From positions 48,579,862-48,643,861 of the forward strand of contig NC_012871.2 in NCBI RefSeq assembly GCF_000003195.3: 64,000 nucleotides of DNA, read 5' to 3'. Position numbers and translations under genes: made by a program. The notes under the pieces are model-generated. The model was not told the DNA's origin, did no database searches, and was given only the letters and a program-made list of their open reading frames with translations. Origin of the DNA: Sorghum bicolor. Lineage: Eukaryota; Streptophyta; Magnoliopsida; Poales; Poaceae. Shown here piece after piece: positions 24,155-34,774 of the stretch. Each line of letters opens with the position of its first letter. Positions within the stretch are counted from its first letter, which is position 1.

Positions 24155-27100
24155 AGTAACACCCTAGGTGTTAAGCATGCATTTAGTCCCCTCACAACAT
24201 GCATAAGCATCCTCATCAATCATAAGCATCACGAGCATGTCATTCTCTTCAAGTATGATTTTATGTGCATCATTTCATGAGTTTTAAACATGTTAAAAAT
24301 GTGATGCTTGCTTTAAAAATTGGGAAATATTCAAACTAGGTTGGTTTATGTGTAAGAAGAATTGAGAACATTTTTGTGCAATTTTTGGAGCCAGGGAAAT
24401 TGAGAAATGGAATTTATACAAAAATATCCAAAAAGAATTTATTTGAAAACCTAGAACTAGTTTTGTTTTGCAATTCAAATTCTATTGGGAATTTGATTTG
24501 GCTTATTAAAGCAAAGTTGTAGAGTTTTTATTTTGGAACAATTTTGTTTTTGGGAGCAAGAGGTGAAAATGCTTTTTGGCTGGTCCAAATAATTTTAGAA
24601 AGGAATTTGGAAAAAAAAATTCAAAAAAAAAGAAAGGGGGAGCTGTTCACTGGCGGGCCGGCGCCAACCAACCGGCCCAGCCAGCGAAGCCAGCCCAGGC
24701 CGACCGCACCGCGTCCACCCCCTCCCCGCGCGCGCTCGGACACGGCCGCGCCGCGCGCGCCCGACCGCGTCAGGCCGACGGCGCCGCGTGGACGGCATGC
24801 GCTGCTCGCCGGCGCCACGACCCCCCCCCCTCCGCTGCGGACAGCGCCACCTCCCTCGCCATTCTCTCCTCCACCCGGTGCGCGCCCCCTCGCTCTCTCT
24901 CGCGCTCTCCTGCCTCCTCTCCACGCGCACCGTGCCGCCGCTCGCCATTGGAGCTCCCCGAGCTCCGCTCGCCGTGTTCCCGGCACTCCGTCGCCTCTCC
25001 GAGCTCCGCATTCGTCTCCGCGTGCTCGGACGTAGTTTCTTCGCGCAGGTAAGCGGTTCTAGCGAGCCGAATCGCTCGCCGGAGAGTCCGCGGCCTCGCC
25101 GGAGCTCTCCGCGGCTTCGGCATCGCTGGTTTTCCCCCTCCCGAACCTCTCTTGCCTCGCTAGCGCGCGCATTATGGTCGTCGTGGCTCCCTGAGTCGCG
25201 AGAAGCCGCACTCGAGCGCTCTACCGGAGCGTGGTGGCCGGCACCGCTGCGGCAGCACCGCCGGTCCGCCATTGCCGGTGGCCAACTCGCTGTGCGGGGT
25301 TTCAGGGCGAGTAAAGGGGTGGGATCGAGTCGCAAGAGGGAGGCGAACGTGTTGGTGCCGTTGGTTCCGGCCGAGAGGCATCACCGGCGGCGAGCCGTCG
25401 TCGGGGATCCCCTCCCCTCTCGGTGTCCTGGCCAGCGGGCCCGGCTGGCAGGCGGGTCCGCTCGTCAGCGGCCGCGGGTGCACTGCACCGGGTGCACCTA
25501 GCAGGTCTCGGGGTGGATTTGATTTGTTTTCAGAAAAATAATTTCCAGGAAATGATTTAAATGTTCAAAAATCCATATCTTGATGAATATAGCTCCAAAA
25601 ATTGTGAAATAAATTTTGGTGTATTCCTTATTTCCAGATCTATAGCCTAGTATGTTTGCATGTCGTGACTAAGTAACTTTTCTGTGTAAGTATATTTAAT
25701 CCATGTTTTTGTCAAACTTGGAAAATGCATAGTAAACAAAATAGGGCTCTGAAAAATGTAAAATTTGTTTTGCTGACTCTGCATGTGTGTTTAATCACTG
25801 AGAAAATATTGTTACATATTATTTGGTGTATAAATGAATTTATGGTAATTTAAATTCTTGCATGGCAGTACTTTATGATTTTTAATAATTAAATGGGTCA
25901 TGCAATAAATCTGGAAAATTTTGTGGGTGTTTCTTATGATATTAGATAAATTGTAAAAATATGAAATCTGTTGTTTGACACTTATATCACAGTAGGGTGA
26001 TTATACTTGCCTTATCAATTAATCTTGTGATTTTTGTGGCCCAAAATAAGTAACCAAAAATTATGAAAAATTTACAGTAGAGTTTATGATTAGCTAGTAG
26101 TCTCCTGTAATTTTTCTGGAATTTATTGATGAACAGAATTGCATGTGATTTTTAATGGGCTTAGAAATGAATAAAGAAAATTATGAATGGTTGTGTATGT
26201 AGGTTGAATGGAATAAGTTGGGTTTGGTGTATCTTTGAAGCATCATGGGGGTTGCTAGTTGCATTTTAAAAAAAATATTTGTAGAAGAGAATGCAATAGA
26301 TGTTTAAACCAAGTGCCTGTTCTTGGATGATGTTGCATACCTTGTGATAAGCATGACCAAGTGTATCATCCATGCATCATGTCATGGCCCTTTGGTACTT
26401 TCTCATACAAGCATCCACTCGGGCATCTCGCACTCCACTCACAAGCACACATGCATCATACAGGCTCGCAGGAGAACGAGGTGGGACCCGAGGAGCCAGA
26501 GGAGATTCAGGAGCAGGAACCTCCGGAAGCACCGGAACCCGGAGAGGAACTGCAGGAGTGTCCGGATCACCGACCCAGCACGTTTGAGAAAGGCAAGCCC
26601 CGGAGCATTCTAAGTCTCCCTATTCTCGCTAACTTATATAAAGTGCTATACTTGTTCTACTGTATTGCATATTAAGTGATAGGAGTTGCCTGATACCGTT
26701 GCTGCATGAGTACTCCTTGTTATTCCTGCTCATTCAACTACCTTGTCCTATGTAGATAGGCACGGAGTCTATGCTTAGCTTGCTTAGTTCGGTAGAAGTC
26801 GGGTGATTCCCTGTCACCTGCGAGATATAGGTGGATACCTGCTTGATTAAGCATTGGATTGCTCGGGGAAAAGAATAACCAAGTGTGGAATGAATTTGGA
26901 GACCGGGCGGGGTCTTATGGTGGGTTGACCATGGTGCCCCTGCCTGTGTCGATTAAGGACCGATCGTTGACGGCCCTCTTGTCATGTTGAACGCATGCCC
27001 CACACTTAGCTGGAAGGATAAGTCGTTCCGACCGCGAAGCCTGAACACTATCCGGGCCGGGAATCGAGCCGCCATGCGCTGTATTGGTGATGGTTGAGGA

Positions 27101-28098
27101 GAACGACGAGGGCGCGGCGCGCAACCTTGGTATACCTTGGATACCTCGGTCGCCGGAACGGTCCTCGGGTACTGGCGGTGCCTGCCGAACCCGCGAATTG
27201 GTCCTGGATAGTGTAATACGGTGATCTGTAGCTCACTTGATCAGTGAGTGTGGTTTGTGTGGGGAATACCTCGCCAGCTGGTTAGAAATCGATTCGAATC
27301 GCCATCGCTCCTGGATAGTGAGCACTTGACATGAGCTTCGTCCTCGTAGTAAGGACTATGAAACACTTGGGTTATAATGATGAATGGTTTAGGAAATGCT
27401 ATGATGAGGTACTATCATAGTCTCATACTTGCTTGTAATAGCACAGGAGCAAACCTAGATAATAGGTAATGATACTTTCAACTTGAGCAGATTAAAAGAA
27501 GAAAATATTTATGTAGGTTAGGGAAATGAAACCTTGCGGTCTTTGCAAAATGGTTGTCAGCTACCCCACTAAATAGCCTTCATGATCCTTGATGAGTCTT
27601 TATTTTAAGTTTATGACGGGTAAGTCTAGCTGAGTACCTTCTCGTACTCAGGGTTCTATTCCCATGTTGTTTTGCAGATGGTCAAATGTACTATGGTTAT
27701 TGCATCCTCTGTCTGTACCCAGCTATGGGTGATGACTAGACCAAGGGCGATGGTCACTCCGTCTCTTCCTTTGCTTTTGTGGGAATGACCGAACTATGGC
27801 ACTGTATCAGACTTATCGTGTGTGTTGTAATTTCGAACTATGAAGCTTCCGCTATTTGAAGAACTTGGTTTGTAATAACTTAAGAACTCTGATGTAATTT
27901 ATGAATGTTGTAATCTGGATGTACTTGTGGATGGCGACCGCTAAACTGATTACGATCTTGGCTGTTATGCGATGTGTGGTTGAAATCCTTCGAGATTTCG
28001 CGGACTACCGGGATTATATGGGCTTAAGCCTGATGGTTTGACTATGCAAATGGTCACTGTTGGGCTTAATCTCTTATAATTTGGTCGGTTCTGTTACA
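24155..28098 (+). repeat. Family A 5' LTR (~3.9 kb)
   Basis: Unusually long LTR. 24640-25500 is very GC and CpG rich, the rest AT rich. Starts (T)GTAACACCCTAGG and ends CTGTTACA. Long ORFs on both strands in the GC block come from base composition, not coding. Confidence 0.9.
26451..26675 (+). other. Conserved acidic mini-ORF inside family A LTR (copy 2)
   Basis: Same 74-codon frame as at 1812-2036, differing at about five residues and with both silent and replacement changes. Frame is open further upstream in this copy. Confidence 0.25.
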
Positions 28099-28100
28099 GC

Positions 28101-28119
28101 TGGCATCGGAGCAAGGTTT
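28101..28119 (+). other. Primer binding site, initiator Met tRNA (family A)
   Basis: TGGCATCGGAGCAAGGTTT two bases after the LTR matches the complement of the plant tRNA-iMet 3' end except at two positions. Confidence 0.85.
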
Positions 28120-28921
28120 AGCGAGTTACTGTTCATAAGTACGTTTTAAACAAAAATCTAAACCGGTTTAGAAAAGATTTTATTAATTAATTAATAATGA
28201 TCAAGGTGTTAAACTAAGTTTTGGGAAAATTATCTAGTGTGCCATGGTCATATCCTTTATGCCCAGCTAAGGACTCTAAGGTGGCTAGATAAGTACTGAC
28301 TTGGGGGTTAATGCATCATATTTTTATTTCGTCGCTCATACGGCGTGCAATAGTATGAGTGCCATTCATTTGAGTGGTAATGTATGGATCAATTCTTCCT
28401 CTACGCCATGGTAAGTGGGAGTTGTGAGCGCATGATCGGATACACTGCCGGTCTAGGGAAGTGTTGTCAGGTGCTGTGTCATGCACACATGTTGGTGTGT
28501 CTTGGGAACAGTACCGCATGCTGGGAATTCCGTCCTGAGAGGCGATGCCGTCATTAGGGCGATGATGTGGGTAGTAACACGTCACATGCATGGACGGGTG
28601 TCTGTGTATGTGAAGTGTATAGTTTTAAATTTTGTTCTGCACGACCATACTGTGGGTGGGCTGAAATGAGTTTTCTGCAGGTACCCTAACCACGTTCTCG
28701 CTTAGAACGCTAGTTACGTAATGAGCGAACGTTGTATGCCACCGCGTATACCGCTTAGTGTTAACCTTTGTTTTCCAAGTTTGTGAGATCGTAAGTTCGT
28801 ACATGCATCATGTGCATTTCATATCATTGCTTACTTTCCCCTTAATTTAATCTGTCCCAATTTTAAATGAAATAAATAAAGGTAATCCTCGCTCTTACCC
28901 ACGGTATTCCATTTGCAGCAG
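28120..28921 (+). other. Family A leader, non-coding
   Basis: About 800 bp without a supported ORF. It ends in a pyrimidine-rich stretch and TTTGCAG just before the ATG of the H3-like ORF, resembling a splice acceptor. A possible donor is TTTCTGCAG/GTACCC near 28680. Confidence 0.5.
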
Positions 28922-29965
28922 ATGGCACGCACTAGGCTCACCGCTCGCAAGTCCACTGGTGGGCGGGCCCCTCGCCGTCCGTTGGCAGCTAGGAGCTCGC
29001 GACATAAGAGCAAGTTCTTAGAGGAGTTTGGGATGCCCACTTTGCTTTGGAGGGTGCTCAGTTCGATGGGGTATCCCGAAGGAAGGGAGCCTCACTACTA
29101 TTGGGATAAGGAGCCGCTTGGTGACGAGACCCTGGTGGGGATCGAGGCAGTTGTCCCTACCAGTGGAGGAGACCCTGCTTGGGGCGGTTGGGTGTACGAG
29201 TCCCAAGGTGTCACGCCTTTCCACGGTGCCAGCAGGGCAGCTTTCGCAGTTTTGAGGGACCTCATGGAGAGGTTTCCACAGGAGCTGGCCCACGCCTTCG
29301 CTGGGGTGTTTCCCCGGGGTGACCCTTACGCTTCGGTGTGGGATCAGTCCGAGGTGAATGCTCTAGAGAGGAGTGCGGATGAGGACCAGCACAGTGACAG
29401 TGCAGCTATGAGTGCCATGTACGCGTTGATGAAGACCTATGGAGGCCTGGAGCGTTGTTTGGGTCGCTTGTCCGGGTCTCTTCTCACCGTCCAGGATGAG
29501 AAGCGTCAGTTGCAGCGTGAGTTTGACTCTGAGGTTGAGAGGCTACAGGCAGAGTTGGCTCGTGTGACCAGAGAGAGAGACCAGGCAGTCCAGAAGAACA
29601 GTGAGCTGAGTCAGGACCTACTTGCAGTGCGAGAGCAGAAGGACAGGGTGACTACTGCTCACAGGAACTGCGAGTGCATGCTAGTCCATGTGCTTGGACA
29701 GAGGAATGAAGCCTGGCACGAGGAGGACACTTTGAGGGCTCGACAGCTAGAGCTAGAGCAGCAGCTAGCTAATGCTGAGGAGTACAATGAAAACTTGCAT
29801 GAGGAGATCCACCAGCTGCATAACCAGCTCCACCCTCACCACCTGCCTGGAGCAGCGGAGCAAGACTCTGAGGACGAGATGGACGCGGATCCCGAGATAG
29901 GAGCAGCTGCTAGTGGTGATGAAGATGAGGATGGCTCCGGCATGGACAGTGACCATAGCGAGTAG
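28922..29965 (+). CDS. Retroelement ORF with histone H3-tail-like N terminus, coiled coil and acidic tail
   Basis: 347 residues from the ATG at 28922 (an upstream in-frame TTG is not needed). Without Met, residues 1-17 read ARTRLTARKSTGGRAPR against H3 ARTKQTARKSTGGKAPR, and L20, A21 and R26 also match: 17 of 28 positions. R replaces K at 4, 14, 18 and 23. K9, S10, T3, T6, T11, R2, R8 and R17 are kept. There is no histone fold after it. Residues ~33-150 look globular (Trp/Tyr rich, PHYYWDKEPLG, WGGWVYESQG). About 185-305 form a long heptad-rich coiled coil. 311-347 is an acidic tail (EQDSEDEMDAD ... GDEDEDGSG). It lies upstream of gag on the same strand, outside the polyprotein, and is intact while pol has a stop. 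Not a standard retroelement protein; function unknown. Inference: a chromatin-interacting accessory protein whose tail could be modified at K9. Confidence 0.85.
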   Translation: MARTRLTARKSTGGRAPRRPLAARSSRHKSKFLEEFGMPTLLWRVLSSMGYPEGREPHYYWDKEPLGDETLVGIEAVVPTSGGDPAWGGWVYESQGVTPFHGASRAAFAVLRDLMERFPQELAHAFAGVFPRGDPYASVWDQSEVNALERSADEDQHSDSAAMSAMYALMKTYGGLERCLGRLSGSLLTVQDEKRQLQREFDSEVERLQAELARVTRERDQAVQKNSELSQDLLAVREQKDRVTTAHRNCECMLVHVLGQRNEAWHEEDTLRARQLELEQQLANAEEYNENLHEEIHQLHNQLHPHHLPGAAEQDSEDEMDADPEIGAAASGDEDEDGSGMDSDHSE

Positions 29966-30283
29966 ATGCTAGGGCTCTAGAGCTAGTCTTTCCTCTTTTG
30001 TGATGTATGTTGCATGGCATGTCATGTACTTTTGGATCTGGGCTGTGTAAGACTTCATGAGTTGATGCTGAAAGTCCAGTGTATGTATGCTGGCAAGTTG
30101 GATGTACGCGAACCTTATTGCGTGAATGTTAAGTAATCTGTTAGTGATGTTGTGCGTGGATGATGAGTTGTTGTGCCTCTGTTTATTGTGTGAATTTATT
30201 CCCTCAGTAAATTCAGTATGGCACGATTTTACACATTTTCTACCGGTTGATGGCAACTCCTAACGATTGCTTATCATTGGCGT
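29966..30283 (+). other. Spacer between H3-like ORF and gag
   Basis: 318 bp, stops in the frames examined. It ends TGGCGTATGCAG/ATGGTG, again an acceptor-like TGCAG directly at the next start codon, so gag-pol may be expressed from a spliced or alternative RNA. Confidence 0.45.
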
Positions 30284-33200
30284 ATGCAGATGGTGCAAAC
30301 ACGTGGCGGGGGTAACAGCAATCTGGGTCTTGGAGCAGGTACATCCGGAGGTGGGGCTCAACGGAATGAGGACCGAGCACCAACACCGCCACCACCACCA
30401 CCTCCCCCGTACACTGCGGATGTGTTTTTCGCGCAGTTTCTGGGAAGCCAACGCAACATGGAACAGATGCAGCGCAACATGGAAGAAGCTTTGCGCAACA
30501 TAGCTGACAACACCCGTCGTGGAGATAATCAGGGTGGCCGGGAGGTCAACCAGTACAGTTCGTTCAAGGACTTCATGGATACCAAGCCACCAATCTTTAA
30601 GGAGGCCTTGGAACCGCTCGAAGCAGATGAGTGGATCAACACCATGGAGCAGAAGTTTCGTCTTCTCCGAATGATAGAAGAACTCAAGGCTGAGTATGCG
30701 GCACATCAGTTGCAAGGACCTGCTGGGATTTGGTGGTCCCATCACCGTACCACCTACCCAGAAGGGACACCAATCACCTGCAACCGCTTCACCACCGCTT
30801 TCCGGGGAAATTACATTCCTCCTGGTGTGGTTGAAATGAAGGTTGGGGAGTTCATGAGGCTGTCCCAAGGGACAAAGTCTGTGAAGGAGTATCTACACGC
30901 TTTCAACAATCTCGCTCGCTATGCCCCTGAGTTTGTGAACACGGAGGCTAAGAAGATTGCTAGTTTCCAGAGAGGCTTGAATCCAAAGATGCTGAAGACC
31001 ATGGGTACAGGGGCTAGAGCTACTTTCAATGCCTATATCAGTGACTGTCTGACCCAAGAGAACAATAACAACAACTACAGTGCATCCAAGTCACGTAAAA
31101 GGGCTTTTGAAGCAGGATCATCCCAGTCCAGGGCACCAGTGGCAGGGCGACAGCAGTATCGTCCTCCTGCCCCGGGTGCTAGGTTCCGACCGCCGCAGAG
31201 AAGGAACACCGGGCATCCAACCCAGCAGAAGCCATACAAGGTGGCGATAGCTCCTGCCAAGCCAAAGGCCATTCAAGCCGCAGCACCTGCCGCCAACAAT
31301 GCGCCCAAGGGTCCGTGCTATAACTGCCACAAGATGGGGCACTTTGCTAAGGAATGTCCCTACCCCAAAAGGCAGCAGCCAACCTATCCAGCTCGTGTGC
31401 ATCATACCTCGATTGAGGAAATCCCGGAAGGAGAACCGGTAACAGCTAGTATGTTTTCTATCAACCAACATCTTGCAGTTGTTTTGTTTGATTCTGGATC
31501 ATCGCATTCATTCATGAGCCAAGCATTTGCACAAAAGCATAATCAACCAGTTACAGATCTGGGCTATGGCTACCGCATCAGCTCAGCAGGGGCAGATGTG
31601 TTGACCAATAGAGTGGTCCGAGGGGCAACCCTGGGTATAAGTGGCCGAGTTTTTCGGGTAAATCTAGTGGTCATGCCTGGGTTAGTTTTGGATGTTATCA
31701 TGGGCATGAACTGGATGAGAGAATGGGATGCTGTCATAGATACTGGAAAGAGGATGTTATCTCTCAGAGAACCACAGGGCAGTAACTCTTTTCAAGTACC
31801 TCTGCCCCGTCGTCTTGACTTTGCTAGCATCTCCTGTGCTACGCACGTGGTCCCTTTACCGCAGATTCCAGTAGTCTGTGAGTTCCCTGATGTGTTTCCC
31901 GAGGAGTTACCAGGACTTCCCCCAGATAGGGAGGTAGAGTTTGCAATCGAGTTGATACCAGGTACAGCACCAATATCTAGAAGGCCGTACCGGATGCCAC
32001 CAAACGAACTCGCAGAGCTGAAGAAGCAACTGAAGGAGTTACTAGAAAAAGGGTTCATCCGGTCAAGCTCGTCGGAATGGGGTTGTCCAGCGTTGTTTGT
32101 GAAAAAGAAGGATCAATCGTTGCGCATGTGCGTGGACTATCGTCCACTCAATGCAGTGACAATCAAGAATAAGTATCCCCTGCCAAGGATTGATATCCTG
32201 TTTGATCAGTTATCCAAGGCCAGAGTGTTTTCTAAGATAGATTTGAGATCTGGGTATCACCAAATCAAGATTCGTCCGCAAGATATCCCAAAGACTGCTT
32301 TTTCCACTAGATATGGGTTGTATGAGTATCTTGTCATGTCCTTTGGGTTGACAAATGCTCCTGCATACTTTATGTATCTGATGAATTCAGTCTTTATGCC
32401 GGAATTGGATAAGTTTGTTGTAGTGTTTATCGATGATATCCTGGTATACTCAGAAAATGAGCAAGATCACGCCGAGCATCTGAAAATCGTGCTGACACGG
32501 TTACGAGAGCATCAGTTATATGCCAATTTCAGCAAGTGTGAATTCTGGTTGAAGAAAGTTCCTTTCCTAGGGCACATTCTATCTGAAGAAGGAATTGCTG
32601 TGGATCCATCAAAAGTGCAGGAAGTCATGGACTGGAAGGCACCAACTTCGGTCTCGGAAGTTAGAAGTTTTCTTGGTCTGGCCGGGTATTATCGTCGTTT
32701 TATACCTGACTTCTCCAAGATTGCTAAGCCAATGACAAGTTTGCTACAAAAGGATCATAAGTTTGTCTGGACGGAAGGGTGTGAGTTAGCCTTCCGCACC
32801 TTGCGAAAGTTGCTAACCACTGCTCCCGTTCTGGCACAACCTAATATAGAGAAGCCTTTTGATGTGTTTTGTGACGCATCGAAGAGTGGCCTGGGGTGTG
32901 TGTTGATGCAAGATGGCAGGGTGATAGCTTATGCTTCCCGACAGTTGAGAAAGCATGAAGTCAACTATCCAACGCACGACCTTGAGTTAGCAGCCGTGGT
33001 ACATGCTTTGAAGATCTGGAGACATTATCTGCTAGGAAATAAGTGTCACATTTACACCGATCACAAGAGTTTGAAGTACATCTTCACTCAGTCCGAGCTG
33101 AATATGAGGCAACGACGGTGGTTAGAGCTAATCAAGGATTATGACCTGGAAGTTCACTATCATCCAGGCAAAGCTAATGTGGTCGCAGATGCTTTGAGTC

Positions 33201-34762
33201 GCAAACCGCACTATCAAATGGTTCAACCGTTGTTTGAAGATGGGTTCAATCTTATGCATCCTGAGGTCTTATGTCATATACAACTCAGTTGTTCACTCGA
33301 GAGTCAAGTCATTGAAGGTCAGAAAACAGACAAGGGTATTTTCCACATCAAAGAGAAGATCAAAGATGACCCAAAGACACAGTTTCGGGTTGATGAGAAG
33401 GGGGTACTGTGGTTTCAACAGCGGTTAGTGGTCCCGAAAGATCGGGAGTTGAAGAATCGCATCATGGATGAAGCTCATCTCTCTAAGCTTTCTATTCATC
33501 CTGGCAGTAGCAAAATGTATCAAGATCTAAGGCCCCACTTTTGGTGGACCAAGATGAAGAAAGAAATAGCCGCCTACGTGGCCCGTTGTGACACGTGTTG
33601 CAGAGTTAAGGCCATCCATATGAAACCTGCAGGTCTGTTACAACCGTTATCAGTTCTGGAGTGGAAATGGGAAGAGGTCAGTATGGACTTTATCACCGGC
33701 TTACCGACAACCAGGAAGGGGAATGACTCGATTTGGGTAATCATAGATCGATTAACCAAGTCGGCTCATTTCATTCCAGTCAAGAACACATACAGACCTC
33801 CCGAGTATGCTGATATATATATGGCTGAGATCGTCAAGTTGCATGGTATCCCCAAAACCATCATATCGGATACAGGACCGCAGTTCACCGCTCACTTCTG
33901 GGAGCGCATGCATAAGAGTTTGGGGACCAGCCTGATAAGAAGCACGGCGTATCATCCCCAGACTTCAGGCCAAACAGAGAGGCTAAACCAAGTGTTAGAA
34001 GATATGCTGAGGGCCTGTGTGCTATCATCCAAGGGATCGTGGGAATCGTGGTTACCTTTGGCTGAGTTCTCCTACAATAATAGTTATCAAGAGAGCATCA
34101 AGATGGCCCCGTTCGAAGCTTTGTATGGTCGAAGATGTAGAACTTCGTTAAACTGGGTGGAACCTGGGGAAAGAAGATACTATGGTATCGACTTTGTGAA
34201 TGATGCCGAGAAAAAGGTGCAGATTATACAGCAACATATGCAAGCAGCGCAATCACGGTAGAAGAGTTATGCTGACAAGAGGAGAAGGCCGCTTGAGTTC
34301 AAAGTAGGCGACTATGTGTATCTCAAGGTTACGCCAATGAAGAAAGTTCAACGTTTCCGAGTTCGAAGCAAGCTTGCACCCAGATATGTGGGACCATACC
34401 AAGTGCTAGAAAGGAAAGGCCCAGTGGCCTACAAGGTTCAGTTACCTGAGGAGATGAGCTCGATCTTTCCGGTCTTCCATGTGTCGCAACTACGGAAAAG
34501 TTTGAAGGTGCCGGAGCAAAGAATCGAACCTCGAGGAATCAAGATAAAAGCAGACCTAGAGTATAAAGAGCAGCCAGTGGGGATTGTGGATACCAAGGAG
34601 CGAGTAACCCGAAACAGAGTTGTTCGAACATACAAGGTGGTGTGGAGTCATCATGACGATAGGGATGCCACTTGGGAAACAGAGGATTACTTAAAAACAG
34701 TTTATCCAAAATTTCACAAGAAATGGTTAGTAACCCAAAATCTCGGGACGAGATTTCCCTAA
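30284..34762 (+). pseudogene. gag-pol: Chromovirus gag-pol polyprotein with C-terminal chromodomain, one nonsense codon
   Basis: A single frame of 1493 codons broken once by TAG at 34259-34261. Residue positions: gag with CX2CX4HX4C knuckle [14 protein letters not shown] (~345); protease [10 protein letters not shown] (~402); RT with [10 protein letters not shown] (~714); RNase H with FCDASKSG (~862) and TDHKSL; integrase zinc finger (HLSKLSIH ... CDTCC) and catalytic D1135, D1196 and E1232, spaced DD35E. After the stop come the integrase C-terminal GPY-type region and, from ~1425, a chromodomain-like segment (YKVVWSHHDDRDATWETE). The stop lies between the integrase core and the GPY/chromodomain part, where relatives have a codon such as CAG. 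Start: ATG CAG ATG GTG follows TGCAG; either ATG could serve. Readthrough or an intact sister copy would be required for mobility. Confidence 0.93.
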
Positions 34763-34773
34763 GGGGGGAAGGG
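34761..34773 (+). other. Polypurine tract of family A element
   Basis: AAGGGGGGAAGGG, one base before the 3' LTR start TGTAACACCC. Confidence 0.9.
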
Positions 34774-34774
34774 C

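Noticed and set aside
24595..25501. Long overlapping ORFs on both strands (up to 246 codons; similar at 35126-36140 with 314 codons, and at 123-728)
   Set aside because: They lie in the GC-rich LTR block, overlap each other on both strands, are Arg/Pro/Ala rich without domains and change frame between LTR copies. Stop codons are rare there because of base composition.
28922..29965. A captured full histone H3 gene
   Set aside because: Similarity ends after about residue 28; no histone-fold sequence follows and the rest is unrelated.
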